Origin: Mastigamoeba balamuthi | Lineage: Eukaryota > Evosea > Mastigamoebida > Mastigamoebidae | Reading direction: 5' to 3' | NCBI GenBank assembly: GCA_902651635.1 | Contig: CACRSC010000134.1 | Coordinates: forward strand, 392,899-456,898 | DNA: 64,000 bases | Shown here: one piece after another, positions 10,701 to 22,130 of the stretch | Layout: each line of letters begins with the position of its first letter | How positions within the stretch are numbered: position 1 is the first letter of the stretch | Notes under the pieces: model-generated | The model's database searches: none | What the model was told of the DNA's origin: nothing | What the model saw: the letters and a program-made list of their open reading frames with translations, nothing else | Made by a program: the position numbers and the translations under genes

Positions 10701-11682
10701 TCTTTTTGCGTTCGACTTGACTGCAGCACCAATACTGAGTGCAAACGCGGACGCAAACGGGCGCAGGAGCAGCTCGAGCGAGACGTCTTCGCACTGCACC
10801 GAGAGCGAGGACGACGCGCAGGTGCAGTACGCCGCCGCGGCGAGGCCGCACGGGAGGGAGAAGCCCTACGTCGTCGACATCGACGACGAGATGGACGAGG
10901 AGCTGATGGCCGTGCTGCTCGACACGCACGTGTCGCGCGACGCGCGCATGTGCACGACGCAGTCGCTGCCCGGGGAGTGGGGGTCGTCTCTGGCCTTCGG
11001 CGGGCGCCCGTCGCAGATGTTCATCGCGGTGCGCCGCGTGCGCCTGCGCGACCCGACGTCCAAGCCACAGCGGCAGCTGCACGCGCTCTGCGACTCGTTC
11101 CTCGAGAACGTCGTGTACAGCATGTGCGACGGCGGGCCCAACTGCCTCGCGGGCATCAGCACGGAGCTGCAGCTCATGGACAACGGCGACGTGCAGATCA
11201 TGGTGCTGGGGACGCGCGTCACGCCGTCGCGCCAGGGGCTCGTCCGCTCGTCGACCGCATCGGCCGAGGACGACGAGCTCATGCTGTTCAAGATGGACAT
11301 GCCGCTGTCGAACCCCGGGACGCCCGTCGCGGCCAAGGCGCAGGCGGCGCAGGCGGACCACTCGCAGGTGCTGATAACGCCGCTGTCGGCGCTGCCGGGG
11401 TGCGAGATCAAGAGCTACCTCGGGTACGTCAACGTGCACTTTATCCGCGAGAGCTTCTCGCTGCACGACGAGTGGGGGATCAACGGGCTGTCGACGGACT
11501 TCCTCGTCGACGTGCTGGCTGTGGTGCGCAGCCAGGTGCAGGCGCTGGGCGGCACCGCGCTGCTGTCGTTCTCGGTGGACCTGTGGCACGTCAAGAGCAG
11601 CGAGTACAAGGACCAGGCGTATTGTATGATCAGTGTCAGCGGCGACGCTGTGATACACACGCAATGCTCCCCTCTACCTTAG
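7710..11682 (+). CDS. C2CD5: C2 domain-containing protein 5 (C2CD5/CDP138) orthologue
   Basis: Six exons (7710-7799, 7908-8038, 8137-8264, 8524-9257, 9368-9533, 9599-11682) give about 1110 residues. The N-terminal C2 domain (LPVMDR...DAYVEVKVGD, SLNPEWKK, GWFPIFDTLKG) and the long C-terminal region align along their whole length with animal C2CD5, a Ca2+- and phospholipid-binding protein of GLUT4-vesicle fusion. Shared landmarks are HHWVDTFRTSRNSNEARQ, LGCTHVIGYTEAV, VCVLSATGTAAVL, a CxxC...CxxC zinc-like element (CRACHAPY, CLVCGRKKVPD) and a closing CMISVSGDAVI. Intron 3 (8265-8523) is long and has a GC donor. Gln and Ser runs sit between conserved blocks. A further small intron in the Ser-rich part (about 10680-10765) cannot be excluded. 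The vesicle-traffic role is inferred from the family. Confidence 0.85.
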
Positions 11683-11861
11683 CACCGTGCACCGTCTCTG
11701 CCAGCCCCCCGTCCTATAAAACAGCGTTTTTGTGATCAGTTCGAGCATCGTCGCTACCGCCGCTGCGGATGCACTACGGGTTGTGGGTGGCTAGAATGGA
11801 AACGTAGCATTGGGTGCTAGGCATCAAGTAAACAGGATTGATGCTGCTTACCCAGCTGCTT

Positions 11862-13807
11862 CTACTTGAACCCTGGGGGGCGAAGTTGGATGAAGCCTGG
11901 AATGCCAGCCACGGCCATTTGCATGAACTGCTGCTGCTGAGCGTAGGCCATTGCCGCGAAGTCCTGCGCGGGCCACTGCTGCTGTGGAGGCTTCAGCGAC
12001 TGAGCCGACCTGCTGCTTGACGTACGCGGGGGCGATCTGCTGCGGGACCTCGAGTGAGCACGCCTGTCACGGCTCCTGCTCCTGCTCCTGCTCCTGCTGC
12101 GAGACCTCCTTCTGTCGTCCCTGTCTCTCCGCGAGCGTTCGCGGTCTCGGTCCCTTCCTCTGTCCCTATCCCGACGCCTGTCGTCGTGTCTGTGCCCTCT
12201 GTCTCTGTGCCTGTCGTCGGGGCTGCCCTCACGCCGTCTGGGGTCGTCCCGCTCGTCCCTCTCCCTGGACCCAGCGAGTGAGGGGCGTGCGGGCAGCTGC
12301 GGCTACACGCACCTCGGGACCGCATAGATCGGGACTGCGGGCTGCAGGACAAAGCCGCCGTAGGCCAGCATGTCGTACGGGTGGTACACAGGGGCCATCG
12401 GGTTGACCGCCGGCACTGCGGGCATGCTGCCTGCTGCCACCACTTGCTCGAGCTGGCCCGCCCTCGGTGCAACCGAGGGCAGCATGGCGGCAGGGACAGC
12501 GGCGCAGGGCCTCGGGATAAACATGGAGCTTTTGGGGGCGGGGTTAGCCACGGGGCAGCGCAACGACGGAGCGGGGGGGGGGACATAAGGGAGTGACAGA
12601 AGCCCTCCCCCTCCCTCCTTCCTTCCACTACACACGGGCGACGTCCAAAAGCCATCCAAGCAGGCGAGGGGCGGCCCGCCAAACGGGAGCGTGTGTGCGC
12701 GCGCGGTGCTGTGCGCTGCGGGGGGCCATACGACTACGGTGCGGTGCACGCGCGCACACAAGAGTCCCCAAAGTCTGTGAGACACACCTCTGGGCCAGCG
12801 GGCGGCTGCTGGCAGCGGGCGGCATCGCAGGCATCGCAGGCATCGCGGCTGGCAGCGCGTACCCCGACGCGGCCGCTGCGTCGTCGATGAGCGAGCAGAG
12901 CGCGAAGCCGATGTCCGAGGGCAGCTCCTGGCCGTCCCTGCTGATCTTGACTGGCTTGTTCTCGTTGGCGGGGTTCCGCAGGTGCATCGTGCGCTCGAAC
13001 GGCAGCAGGCAGACCTGCAGCCAGTCGGTGCGGAAGGGCCTGCCCCAGGCCTCCTCGCGGCCCCCGGCCCCCGCCCACGCCGGCGCGGCCGCGCACTCGC
13101 CCACGCGCGAGGACATCTTCGAGTAGCCCTGGAAGTGCCTGCTGTTGTTGACGCTGAAGACCAGCACCACGTCGCCGCCCGCGTAGGCCTCGTCCAGCTT
13201 GCGCTCGTTGTGCGCCTGCGTCGCCCACGTGCCGCTCTCGCGCGACAGCCGCAGGTTCTCGTCGTTCTTGCTCTTGACGATGAAGAACCTCAGCGGCGCC
13301 CTCAGCCGCCCCGCCCACCACCGTATCGTCCGCCGCTCCTCCGCCCGCACCGCAGGGGCCCCGCCAGCACCAGCAGCAGCAGGTGGCGCGGGCGCTGGCG
13401 CTGGGGCGGCTGCCACGCACGAGAGGTCCACGGGCGCGGGCCCGTCGGGCGTCGACGGCTCCGCTGCGCTCTCCTCCTCGTCCAGCCGCTCCGCCTTGAC
13501 GGCCACGGGCGCGGGGGCCGGGGCCGGCACCGGCTGGACCAGCACGCGCAGCCCGCTCAGCGCGCCGAGCTTCTCTTCTGGGGGTGGAGGGGCGGAGAGA
13601 GAGAGAGACGGAGGAGGAAAGCGGGTGGTGTGGAATAACGTAAGGGATCTTGAAACGTGGCGCGGGTGGGGGGGGGGACGCCAGACGGGGCGCGGCGCCG
13701 GCGGGGCGGTCCAGCGGCGAGACGAGGTCGTCGTCGTCGTCGGCCTCCTCCTTCACGACCTGGGCGCGGTCGGCGCCGAGGATCTGGCACAGTGCGCTCT
13801 GCTCCAT
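11862..13807 (-). CDS. YTH-domain m6A reader with C-terminal RS tail (YTHDC1-like)
   Basis: Four exons in transcript order, 13807-13687, 13577-12788, 12528-12313 and 12264-11862, give about 509 residues. The YTH domain runs from RFFIVKSKNDENL through GTWATQ, VLVFSVNNSRHFQGYSKM and FRTDWLQV to NKPVKISRDGQEL. This matches the YTHDC1 subtype, which binds N6-methyladenosine in nuclear RNA through an aromatic cage (Trp in GTWATQ plus later Trp/Leu). The last exon encodes a long Arg-Ser/Arg-Asp tail, typical of nuclear splicing-linked proteins, then a Gln-rich end. Low-complexity Ala/Pro blocks precede the YTH domain. The first intron boundary (donor at 13686) is chosen by frame only. An upstream in-frame Met exists, but the start at 13807 leaves a normal spacer to the next gene. 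Confidence 0.85.
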
Positions 13808-13972
13808 GTCTCGGAGGAGCGCAGTTGGCTTTTTATTTCTTTTTGTATTTTCCTTGCCCGGGACAAAAAGATCGGGCGGAAGATTCATGAGTGTCCACAA
13901 GCCGCAAACAAAAGTGGCATTTGAGGCCAAAAGTGTTGTTGCGATTGCGCTGGCGAGGCGGGGGCTCCGGAG

Positions 13973-15523
13973 CTAGCGTTGCGCGAAGAAGATGGACTCC
14001 TCCTGGTCGAGGAAGCTCTCGGCCGTCTGCTTCTTGTACCTGCAAGCCCGTCGATGAGACGAGGGGAACAAATCAATTGCGTGGCGTGCCACTCGGTTGT
14101 CGGGTCGAGCAGGCGCGCCCAGAACATCTCCAGCGAGCGCGCACACGTCCTGAGCTCCTTGGTCCTGCGCACCTCCTTGTCGAAGAACCGCACCAGCGGT
14201 GCCTTGTACCTCCCGAACCCCAGCTGCCCGAGCGACGTCAGGATCCGACCTGCCCGGCTGTCAGTCGCGCTACCGACCCCGGGGCCCAGCACGCACTGAT
14301 CCTCAGGTTGTTGTGCGACGCCCAGCTGAGGTTCTGGAAGCGCTCGTGCACGTGCGCGGCGTCTGGGCTGCGGGCCACCTTGCCTGTGAGGTCGTCCACG
14401 AGCACGAGGCCGTAGAAGTCGAGCATCAGGCGGTAGGACCGCACGATCCTGCGCGCCACCTGCACGTCCCTGCGCATCAGCCTCGCCTCTGCCTGCAGTG
14501 GGGGTGGCCGTCAGGGCGGCGGGACCGAGCGTGGCAGTGGGGTGACCCTGCTGAGCTTCGAGGCGAGCGAGTTGACTCCGCTGTCTGCAGTGCGCACAGC
14601 TCGTCAGTTGCAGGGCCACTGCACCGGGCGGGAGGGGGAGGGGACCGTAGTAGATGGGGAAGAGCCACTGGATGTAGCCGTGGCGCGCTTCGAGGCCCTC
14701 GTAGTCGCCCTGCCACGACTCGTGGATCTCGTCGATGAGCTTGCGGTCGGGCATGCACCGTAGTGCGTTGGAGTAGAACCTGAAGTTCTTCCCGTTCATC
14801 GCGTCCTCGTTCTCCTCCATCTGCGCCGGCCTGCCCCGTGAGCGTGCACGACCCGGGTGGGGGGGNCATTGCGACCCGCTGCCTGTCCTGCTGCACCATG
14901 GCGTCCGTGCCGCTCTGCGCCAGGGCCAGGAGCGGGTCAGTCGTCGCCACGGCCGCGCGGTGGCGAGCGCACGGCCCTGAGCTTCACGACGGGCAGGTCG
15001 TTGAGCCTGTCGACCTCCTTCGCCACGCTCAGCACGTGCTCCTTGGGCCCCCGCGTGTCAGCTCGTCAGCTCGCGGGGGAGGCTCGTGTGCGCTGCGTGC
15101 GAGAGAGCTGCGTGCCATGGCGTCTGGGCAGTCGCCAGCGTCGGCGAGGGAGAGGGTCTGCTTGGTGAGCCTGGTCTCCGTGCCCTCTGCCAGCTGCACA
15201 CGCGTGCCGGCGGCCTGGCTCTCCAGCCACACCCGGAACCGGGTCCTGGCTGTCCGCTTCTGCTCCTGGGCCTGCTCCTGGGCCGCTCTGAGCTCGCCCG
15301 AGGACCCCCTGGAGGCCTTTGCCTCGTCGTCGTCATCGCTGTCGGCCAGCAGGTCGAGAGCCGGCGCTGTCTTGAGCTGAGGGGCAGAGGCGGCCGGTCC
15401 CTCGAGCACACGGGTCTTTTGGGAACGCCCGCCGGAGGCCTCGCTGTCGAGCGGCTGTGTGCTCTCAGCGTCATCCTCGAGCGGGGGAGTAGGTGCTGCT
15501 GGCGGTTCGGGGGAGGCGGCCAT
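13973..15523 (-). CDS. Opioid growth factor receptor (OGFr) conserved-domain protein
   Basis: Eight exons in transcript order (15523-15136, 15061-14973, 14914-14876, 14820-14646, 14584-14547, 14492-14297, 14249-14093, 14039-13973) give 382 residues with consistent phases. The first 130 residues are acidic and low-complexity. The second half is the OGFr domain: NFRFYSNALRCMPD, the hallmark GYIQWLFPIYY, NSLASKLSR, SYRLMLDFYGL, HNNLRISRILTSLG and KAPLVRFFDKEV. The family is nuclear and growth-inhibitory in vertebrates. In microbes its role is unknown, and the vertebrate C-terminal peptide repeats are absent here. Intron 1 (15062-15135) appears to use a GC donor. A single ambiguous base (N at 14866) falls inside intron 3 and does not touch coding sequence. 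Confidence 0.8.
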
Positions 15524-15540
15524 TGTGCGCGTTTTCGTTG

Positions 15541-15595
15541 ATTAACGGGTGAGCGAGATCTCGCTGGGGGAGATATCGGAATATCATCGACCCTC
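15541..15595 (-). promoter_or_regulatory. Candidate promoter patch with GATATC before the OGFr gene
   Basis: GATATC at 15572-15577 together with GAGATCTC and GGAATATC lies 20-70 nt upstream of the ATG at 15523. It matches the AT-rich, GATATC-bearing patches seen before other genes. Confidence 0.35.
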
Positions 15596-15784
15596 GCCGT
15601 CTGTGGCCAGCGTCCCAGAGGGGGCGCGCACACACAAGGAGCGCCACGCAAATGAGCAGACAGCGGCCACGGTGAGAAGTGCCGCAAAGCAAGGCTTGAG
15701 GTCACAGGTCAGTTGATCGGAACAGTAATTCCTCAGCAGTAAAGTCCACACCTGCCCAGAAATACGGGCAGGCTCTCGCGTCTA

Positions 15785-16225
15785 TTACAGCGCTCCGTGC
15801 GGGTAGTCAGCTCTGGCGCCGGCACAGACAGCGCACGCGCCACACACGGTGCACCCCGAGTTCCCGGCACCGCACCCGCAGACGGCTCCGCGCAGCCTCC
15901 CTTCTCTGAATTTGCCGTTGGACGAAGGGTGAACGAAGGTGAACCAGAGCGAGGAGGGGAAAATGGCGTCACGAAATCCAAATAAATCTTCGTATTGGAA
16001 GTGCGTCTCAGCGGGGGTGCACCTGGATTCGCGGCAGCACTCGGGGCCCCAGCCCGTGCAGTGCGCGCAGAGCGTGCAGACCATGCACTGCTCGACGGCG
16101 AAGTGGTGGACGTGGCCGAGGCGGTTGTCCTGGCTCCCGCGCCTCCTGCCGCTGCTCGACTTGTTGTCCTCGGCCTCGCGCATCGTCAGGCGCTTGGTCG
16201 TCGAGCAGCTGTTGCTCTCCGCCAT
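15785..16225 (-). CDS. Small cysteine-rich protein of unknown function
   Basis: Two exons, 16225-16023 and 15905-15785, join across a GT-AG intron and give 107 residues. The first 35 residues are Ser/Lys/Arg-rich (MAESNSCSTTKRLTM, SSSGRRRGSQ). They are followed by HVHHFAVEQC and about a dozen cysteines in CxxC-like pairs: CMVCTLCAHC, GPECC, CGCG, CTVCGACAVC. The pattern suggests structural zinc binding, but I do not recognise the family. There is no signal peptide, so a cytosolic or nuclear location is likely. The chosen splice removes a segment with ordinary composition and leaves the cysteine clusters adjacent, which supports it. It sits between the OGFr and RpiB genes, with no functional hint from the neighbours. 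Confidence 0.6.
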   Translation of the reverse strand: MAESNSCSTTKRLTMREAEDNKSSSGRRRGSQDNRLGHVHHFAVEQCMVCTLCAHCTGWGPECCRESRCTPAETHFQYEDLFGFRDAIFPSSLWFTFVHPSSNGKFREGRLRGAVCGCGAGNSGCTVCGACAVCAGARADYPHGAL

Positions 16226-16452
16226 CCGTTTCCGCGGTATTTGCTGTCCAGCCGAATTTAAAACTGTAAAATGAGGTCTCTCTGTGGGTGAATCTTCAAG
16301 CAAAAAAGTATCTTGCATCTTTGCGACCAAATTCACTCCAAAGGGGAAAATATGATCGTGTGGGCAGAAAGGGAACAGAAGAAGATAGGCGCCGCTCTAG
16401 GCTTCTTTATTGGAAAGGGGGGGAGGTGGTTGTCTGGTGGCGGCGAGTGCCC

Positions 16453-17172
16453 CTACTTGGACTTGCAGCACTCGAGGGCGGAGATCTTGCCGACGCGGGC
16501 CGTGTGGTGCTCGCCCAGGAACGCCGTGCTGAGGAACACCTCGACGACCTCCTTGGCGACCTCGGGGCCCATCGTCCTGCCGCCGATCGCCAGGACGTTT
16601 GCGTCATTGTGCTGTGAAAAGCAGAAGCCGAAGACGTGTGAGCAGAGCAGAAGGGGGAAAAAAAGAGCGGAAAACCCGCCGCCGCAGACACGGATAGAAA
16701 GTGACGCAATCGTCTGTTGGCGAAGAGGGGCGCGGCGCACCTGGCGGCACATCAGCGCGGTGTAGTGGTCGTGGACGAGCGCGCAGCGGATGCCGTTGAT
16801 CTTGTTGGCTGCGATGGAGATGCCGATGCCCGTGCCGCACATCAGGATGGCCCTGTCTGCAGGGAGGGGAGGCGCGAGCGTCAGCGACAGGGAGGCCCGC
16901 ACGAGCGGCCGAGCATCGCACCAGCGTTGCCCGAGAGGACCTGGGAGCACGCGGCCTGGGCGATGTCGGGATAGTCGCACTATTCCACGGGGGGGGGGGG
17001 CAATGAGATTTTATTAGATGGGCGCATGGGGTGCGTGCGGGTGGCGATATATTACGCGCGAGCCGTCGTAGGTGCCGACATCGATGATCTCATGGCCCGC
17101 CTTCTTGAGCACGTCGACAACCGTGGGCTTGAGGGTGAACCCGCCGTGGTCTGTTCCGAGTGCGATTTTCAT
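16453..17172 (-). CDS. rpiB: Ribose-5-phosphate isomerase B
   Basis: Four exons (17172-17056, 16979-16922, 16856-16741, 16611-16453) give 149 residues, the usual RpiB length. The protein opens with [12 protein letters not shown], the phosphate- and sugar-binding start of RpiB/LacAB enzymes. It has [13 protein letters not shown] and the active-site loop [14 protein letters not shown], with the catalytic Cys, then [29 protein letters not shown]. It interconverts ribose-5-phosphate and ribulose-5-phosphate in the non-oxidative pentose phosphate pathway. RpiB is the bacterial-type enzyme and occurs in scattered protists, so an ancient lateral origin is plausible, although the gene now has three spliceosomal introns and host-like composition. 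No targeting peptide is visible, so it is probably cytosolic. Confidence 0.93.
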
Positions 17173-17255
17173 GCTCGTGCACGTGAGTGACTGTTATTTT
17201 CTACACGGTACGGAATCTCACGGACTTAGGAAATCAACGGGAAGATTTTCCAAAT

Positions 17256-19895
17256 CTATTGGCTGGGAATCAACGGGTGCGTCCTGGGCTGCTGCTGCTG
17301 CCACGCAGCGACGAGCTGCGGCCCGAGCGCGGTGAGAACGGGGTACACAGGCGAGAACTCCTTGCCGCCCCTCCTGTTGACGTTCTCCGCGTAGGCCTCG
17401 AGCGTAGCCTGTATCTTCGACCAGATCTCCTCCTCGGACCACACGTCCAGCGCCTCGATGTACTGCGCCAGCGACATGCGCAGGAAGGCGTGCGGGCTCG
17501 CAAGCTCGCTGGGCGCGCGGGAGAGCGCGTGGTGCGCAACGACGCTCGGCGGCAGCACGCGGGCCTCGGGGCACTCGGGGAACTCGCGTATGTCGCGCAT
17601 CATCAGCGGGCGCAGCGCCCTGAGGTGCCTGTACGCCTCCCCCGCAGCGCGGGCGGCCTGCAGGCGTTGCACGCCCTGCTCCAGCAGCGCCATGTCGTTC
17701 GTGAGGCGCAGCTTGCCGCGCGTGCCGAGCGGGCGCACGAGCGACGCGTGGCGCACGAACAGCGAGATGACCCGCGAGACGAGGGCAGTGGTGCGAGAGG
17801 TGATCAGCGGGCAGGGCGCCAGGCGCGAGACAAACTGCGTCTGGAAGTGGCGGAGCTGCTTGTCGACGGTCTGGATGTAGCTCGAGACCCCGGGGTCCTC
17901 GCCCGCGCTCAGCGACTCGCCCCCAAAGTCCTCCGAGTGCATCAGGTACAGCGACGCCTCGAGAACCTTTGTGGCGTTATCGAACAGCTTCCCAACGCAC
18001 TTGTCCGCGATCGCCTCCACCAGTGCGAGCGCGCTGCGAGGCAAGTAAGCTGCACTGCTGTGATATCGGTGAGGGTGGTCACGTCGTGAGGGTGCTGGAG
18101 GCTGTCGGGGGCATCCACTGGCACGCTGCCGTCAGGTGCGGGACGAGCGCCGAGTGGGCGGTGACCAGAGCCTGGAACTGCACGGCGTTCTGCAGCTGCG
18201 CCGCCGTCATGCGCTCCCTCACCTGGTATGCGTCCTGCTCCGACGATATCTAGCCGCCTCCGACCGTCAGCAGGAGACTGCCTGGTGAAGCAACGATGAT
18301 GAAGCTCACCAGGGGCTCGACCTTGGACAGGAACATCTTGATAGCAATGTCGACGTTCTTGGCAGTTCCCTCGGCAAGACGCGCACTCCCAGACGCCGCC
18401 CCGATCTCTGCAGCGACGACGCGTACGAAGGCCTGGATGGAAGACTCTGTCGACCCGACAGACGCGGCGCCAGACCGGTTGACCCCGATGAGCGGGTCCG
18501 TCATCCTCGCGAGCGACTGCGCCAGGAACGCGCGCTCAAACGGCGCTACCGCGGCCAGGAGGGTCTCCTCTGCCTCCGGTATCGCCACGAGCGACGGGGC
18601 GCAGCGGGCGACGGTGTCCTGCAGCGACTTGAGCAGCCTCGGGTACTCGGTCACGAGGGCGAGCTCGAGCGTCGGCGTGGAGCGCGCTGCGGCGCAGAGC
18701 TTCTCGCCGATCGCGCGCGAGGCCGACTTCCAGAACGCGCGGACGGGGGCGTCCCTCTGAGAGGCATCCTCGCGGACAGAGGCCATGACGGACCCCAGCG
18801 TCCACGCCTGCCCGCAGGCGACCCACGCAGCCTCGCCGATCTGTGCCAGCCGCGGCCACAGCGCCGCGCGAGCCGCGGCCTCGAGCGAGCTCTGCGCCTG
18901 CGCCTGCGCCTGGGTGGCCGAGGATCCGACGGCGCCAGCAGCGGCCTGCTTGAAGTCCGAGGCCGCCGAGGCGGTGGCCGAGGTGACGACCGAGGTGAAG
19001 CGGTCCAGGGCCGCGGCGAGGGCCGCGTGGGTGCCGTCGTCGAGGCGGTTGAGGTGGCGGTACGCCGTGAGGGCGGTGGACACGTCGGCCTGGTTCTGAG
19101 CCTCGAGGCCGCGCGCCAGCGTGCGCTCCGCGGCCTGGAGCAGCGACTCGCCGTCGCGGGCAAGCCCCTCGCGCGCAGCCTCGACCGCCTCGACGCCGCG
19201 CAGCTCCGAGTCCCTCAGCAGCTCCACTGCAGAGAGAGAGAGGTCGGCGGCGGTTGAGGCGTGTGCCGTTGTGCCTTGGACATAGTGACGTACTGATTTC
19301 ACTGTGCGTGGCCGCGGACTTGGCCAGGTCGTTGACCCCCATGCCGTCCTTGAGGCGCCTCAGCAGGTGCGCAAACTTGAGCACCCTGGGGGGGAGGGGG
19401 TACGGCGGGCGGTTCGGGTCTCGGTGAGGTTAAGGCGCGCGCGGGGCAACCGGGGCTGCTGCGGGCGCACTTCCTGAGCATCTCGGCGCCGTCGTGGAGC
19501 GACTGGAGCTGGACGGTGCGGGTTTTGATGCGCTCGTAGGGCCCCAGCAGCTCGTTCCTAACCCGGGCCAGGGCGGCGTGCAGGGCGGCGGCACCCTCGC
19601 TTATCTCGCGTATCGCGGCCGCGGCGTCGCGCAGGGCGCTGGCCTGGCCCAGCAGCTCCTCGTAGTGCTCGGCCACGCGCCTGTCGATCTCGAAGTTGAG
19701 GTCGTTGACGGCGGCCGAGAGGCGCTCGAGCGACTGCTCCAGGGGGCTGCCGCGGGGGAGGGCTGCCAGCACGGCACGGGCGTCCATCATCGCCTGCTGC
19801 ACCTGCTGGGCCTGCTGGGCCTGCTGGGCCTGCGACGGGGCCTCGGGGGCGTCCGGGACAGCAGGGGTCCGCGGCGGTGTTTTCGTTGCGCTCAT
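17256..19895 (-). CDS. COG5: Conserved oligomeric Golgi complex subunit 5
   Basis: Five exons (19895-19471, 19385-19294, 19226-18295, 18249-18119, 18057-17256) give about 793 residues, close to animal COG5. The N-terminal coiled-coil region holds LNFEIDRRVAEHYEELLGQA and GPYERIKTRTVQLQSLHDGA, which are landmark COG5 segments. The middle has ARGLEAQNQADVSTALTAYRH and FERAFLAQSLARMTDPLIGV. The C terminus has RLTNDMALLEQGV. COG5 belongs to lobe B of the COG tether, which captures intra-Golgi retrograde vesicles. The location is the cytosolic face of the Golgi. A helical repeat of Ala and Gln after the start is low-complexity. All intron phases agree. An upstream AGATTC/GGATTAATC patch (about 19920-19965) lies before the start. 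Confidence 0.9.
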
Positions 19896-20100
19896 TGACT
19901 CGACAAAACAAACCCCTGCTGATTCGCAGCGAGAATCTTCCCGGATTAATCGGGCAAATCCAAGCTAACTGATTAATTGACCAGCTTCGTGCGGATGTCC
20001 TCGGCAATGGACGCAGTGACAAGAGGCTGTGAAAAGGATGAAAGAACCCTTCGTCTCCGGCGGTTTCTATTAAGGTTTGGATTTGTTCAGTTTTTGTCTT

Positions 20101-20943
<843 letters not shown>

Positions 20944-21170
20944 ATTGACAGGGGGGTGTGTGCTTGCGACGGGTGAAAACGCTTCTGTGGCGCAGAACCC
21001 TTGAGACGCAGAGTGCTCTCCCACAAGCAGGAAGACCACGTCAGATTCAGTGAAGCACCCAAAGAAGTGCACCGGACACGAAAATCTTGTACACAAGATT
21101 TGCACCGTGAAGATTTGGGGGAGATACCCTACGAAACCGCCAGATACCACGGAAAAGAACAGACCACAAG
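20944..21170. promoter_or_regulatory. Shared divergent promoter region, Ras / PSMG2
   Basis: This 227-nt gap between two divergent starts must hold both promoters. The PSMG2-proximal half has several AT-rich words (AAAATCTTG, CAAGATTTG, GAAGATTTGG, GAGATACCC). No open frame of note lies here. Confidence 0.4.
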
Positions 21171-22067
21171 ATGTTGTTCCGCGCCTCTCCCGACACAACG
21201 CTCACGGGCCACACGCTCGTTCTCGTACGTGCGCGGTCGCCCCCGCGCGATTCCTGACCCTCCCCTGCGCCCCCGTCCAGCCGGCTCTGTCGATCGGGAA
21301 CGTCCCGCAGCTCTGCGTCGACCTCGTCGTGTCGACGCTCGGTGCTCGCAAGGCCGGCGACGTCGACCACCCGGCGCTCCTGCCTGTCTGTGGTTGCGAC
21401 GCCTACTCGCCGCTCAACACGGGCTCGCTCAGTTCGTCGCTCGAGAGTGCGATTTCCTTGCCTTACAAGCGGCAGGCGACCTCACGCGAACGCCACACGC
21501 AGTTCGCACGGACTCGCAGAGCAGCGTGACGCTTATCCAGCAGCGCGCTCCCCCGGCCCCGGTTCGCGACACTCAGCCCCCGCTTGCCAGAGACCAACGG
21601 CGGGAATCCTGCAGGGCAGGGCGATGGAGTTCGGGCGTGACGTCGTCGCGTGGGCGTCGACGCTGGGCTTCAAGGAGCTCGTGGTGCTGGTGAGCGGCGA
21701 CGCTGGCAGGGTCACTAGCGCCCGCGACACCCCGCGCTACGTCTGCGGCGCGGGGTTCGATGAGGGCCGCGTGGCCGGTCTTGGCTGGCGCCCGCTGGAG
21801 GACACCCTGGTCTCTGCTGCCATCAAGCTCAACTCGACGACGGCGAGCGTCGTGGAGGAGTGCCGCGCCAAGGGCGTGCCGTTCGTCGTAGTGGTGATGC
21901 TGTGCAGCGAGGGCGACAACACGCCAGACGCCGTCCGCATGGCGGCATGGCTCAACGCGCTCGTGCTGCACATGCCCGAGAGCACCCGCATGAAGCAGCC
22001 CGAGTCGTGGGGAGCCCCGACGTTCTGGGGGAACCGCGTCGAGACTGTCGGCGCGAGCCTCTACTGA
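21171..22067 (+). CDS. PSMG2: Proteasome assembly chaperone 2
   Basis: Four exons (21171-21224, 21281-21475, 21520-21561, 21615-22067) give 247 residues. Diagnostic segments are [20 protein letters not shown], the [15 protein letters not shown] strand pair, [15 protein letters not shown] and [20 protein letters not shown], which match eukaryotic PAC2. PAC2 pairs with PAC1 (PSMG1) and helps order alpha subunits in the first 20S proteasome ring. Intron 2 (21476-21519, 44 nt) has a GC donor after CAG. No GT alternative keeps the frame together with the downstream exon, and the joined strand lines up with the family, which supports the GC donor. It is expected in the cytosol and nucleus. Confidence 0.85.
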
Positions 22068-22130
22068 GCAGCGCGTGGCAGGCTTCCAGAGAACCACGAG
22101 CTAATACACTGGGGCTACATTGGAGCTTCC

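Noticed and set aside
9444-11735. A 763-residue open frame overlapping C2CD5
   Set aside because: It is Arg/Ala-rich shadow coding caused by the GC-biased codons of the real C2CD5 exon. It shows no family similarity.
14866-14866. Ambiguous base N as a sign of a scaffold gap
   Set aside because: A single N in a poly-G/C run inside an intron is a base-calling ambiguity. The exons on both sides join in phase.
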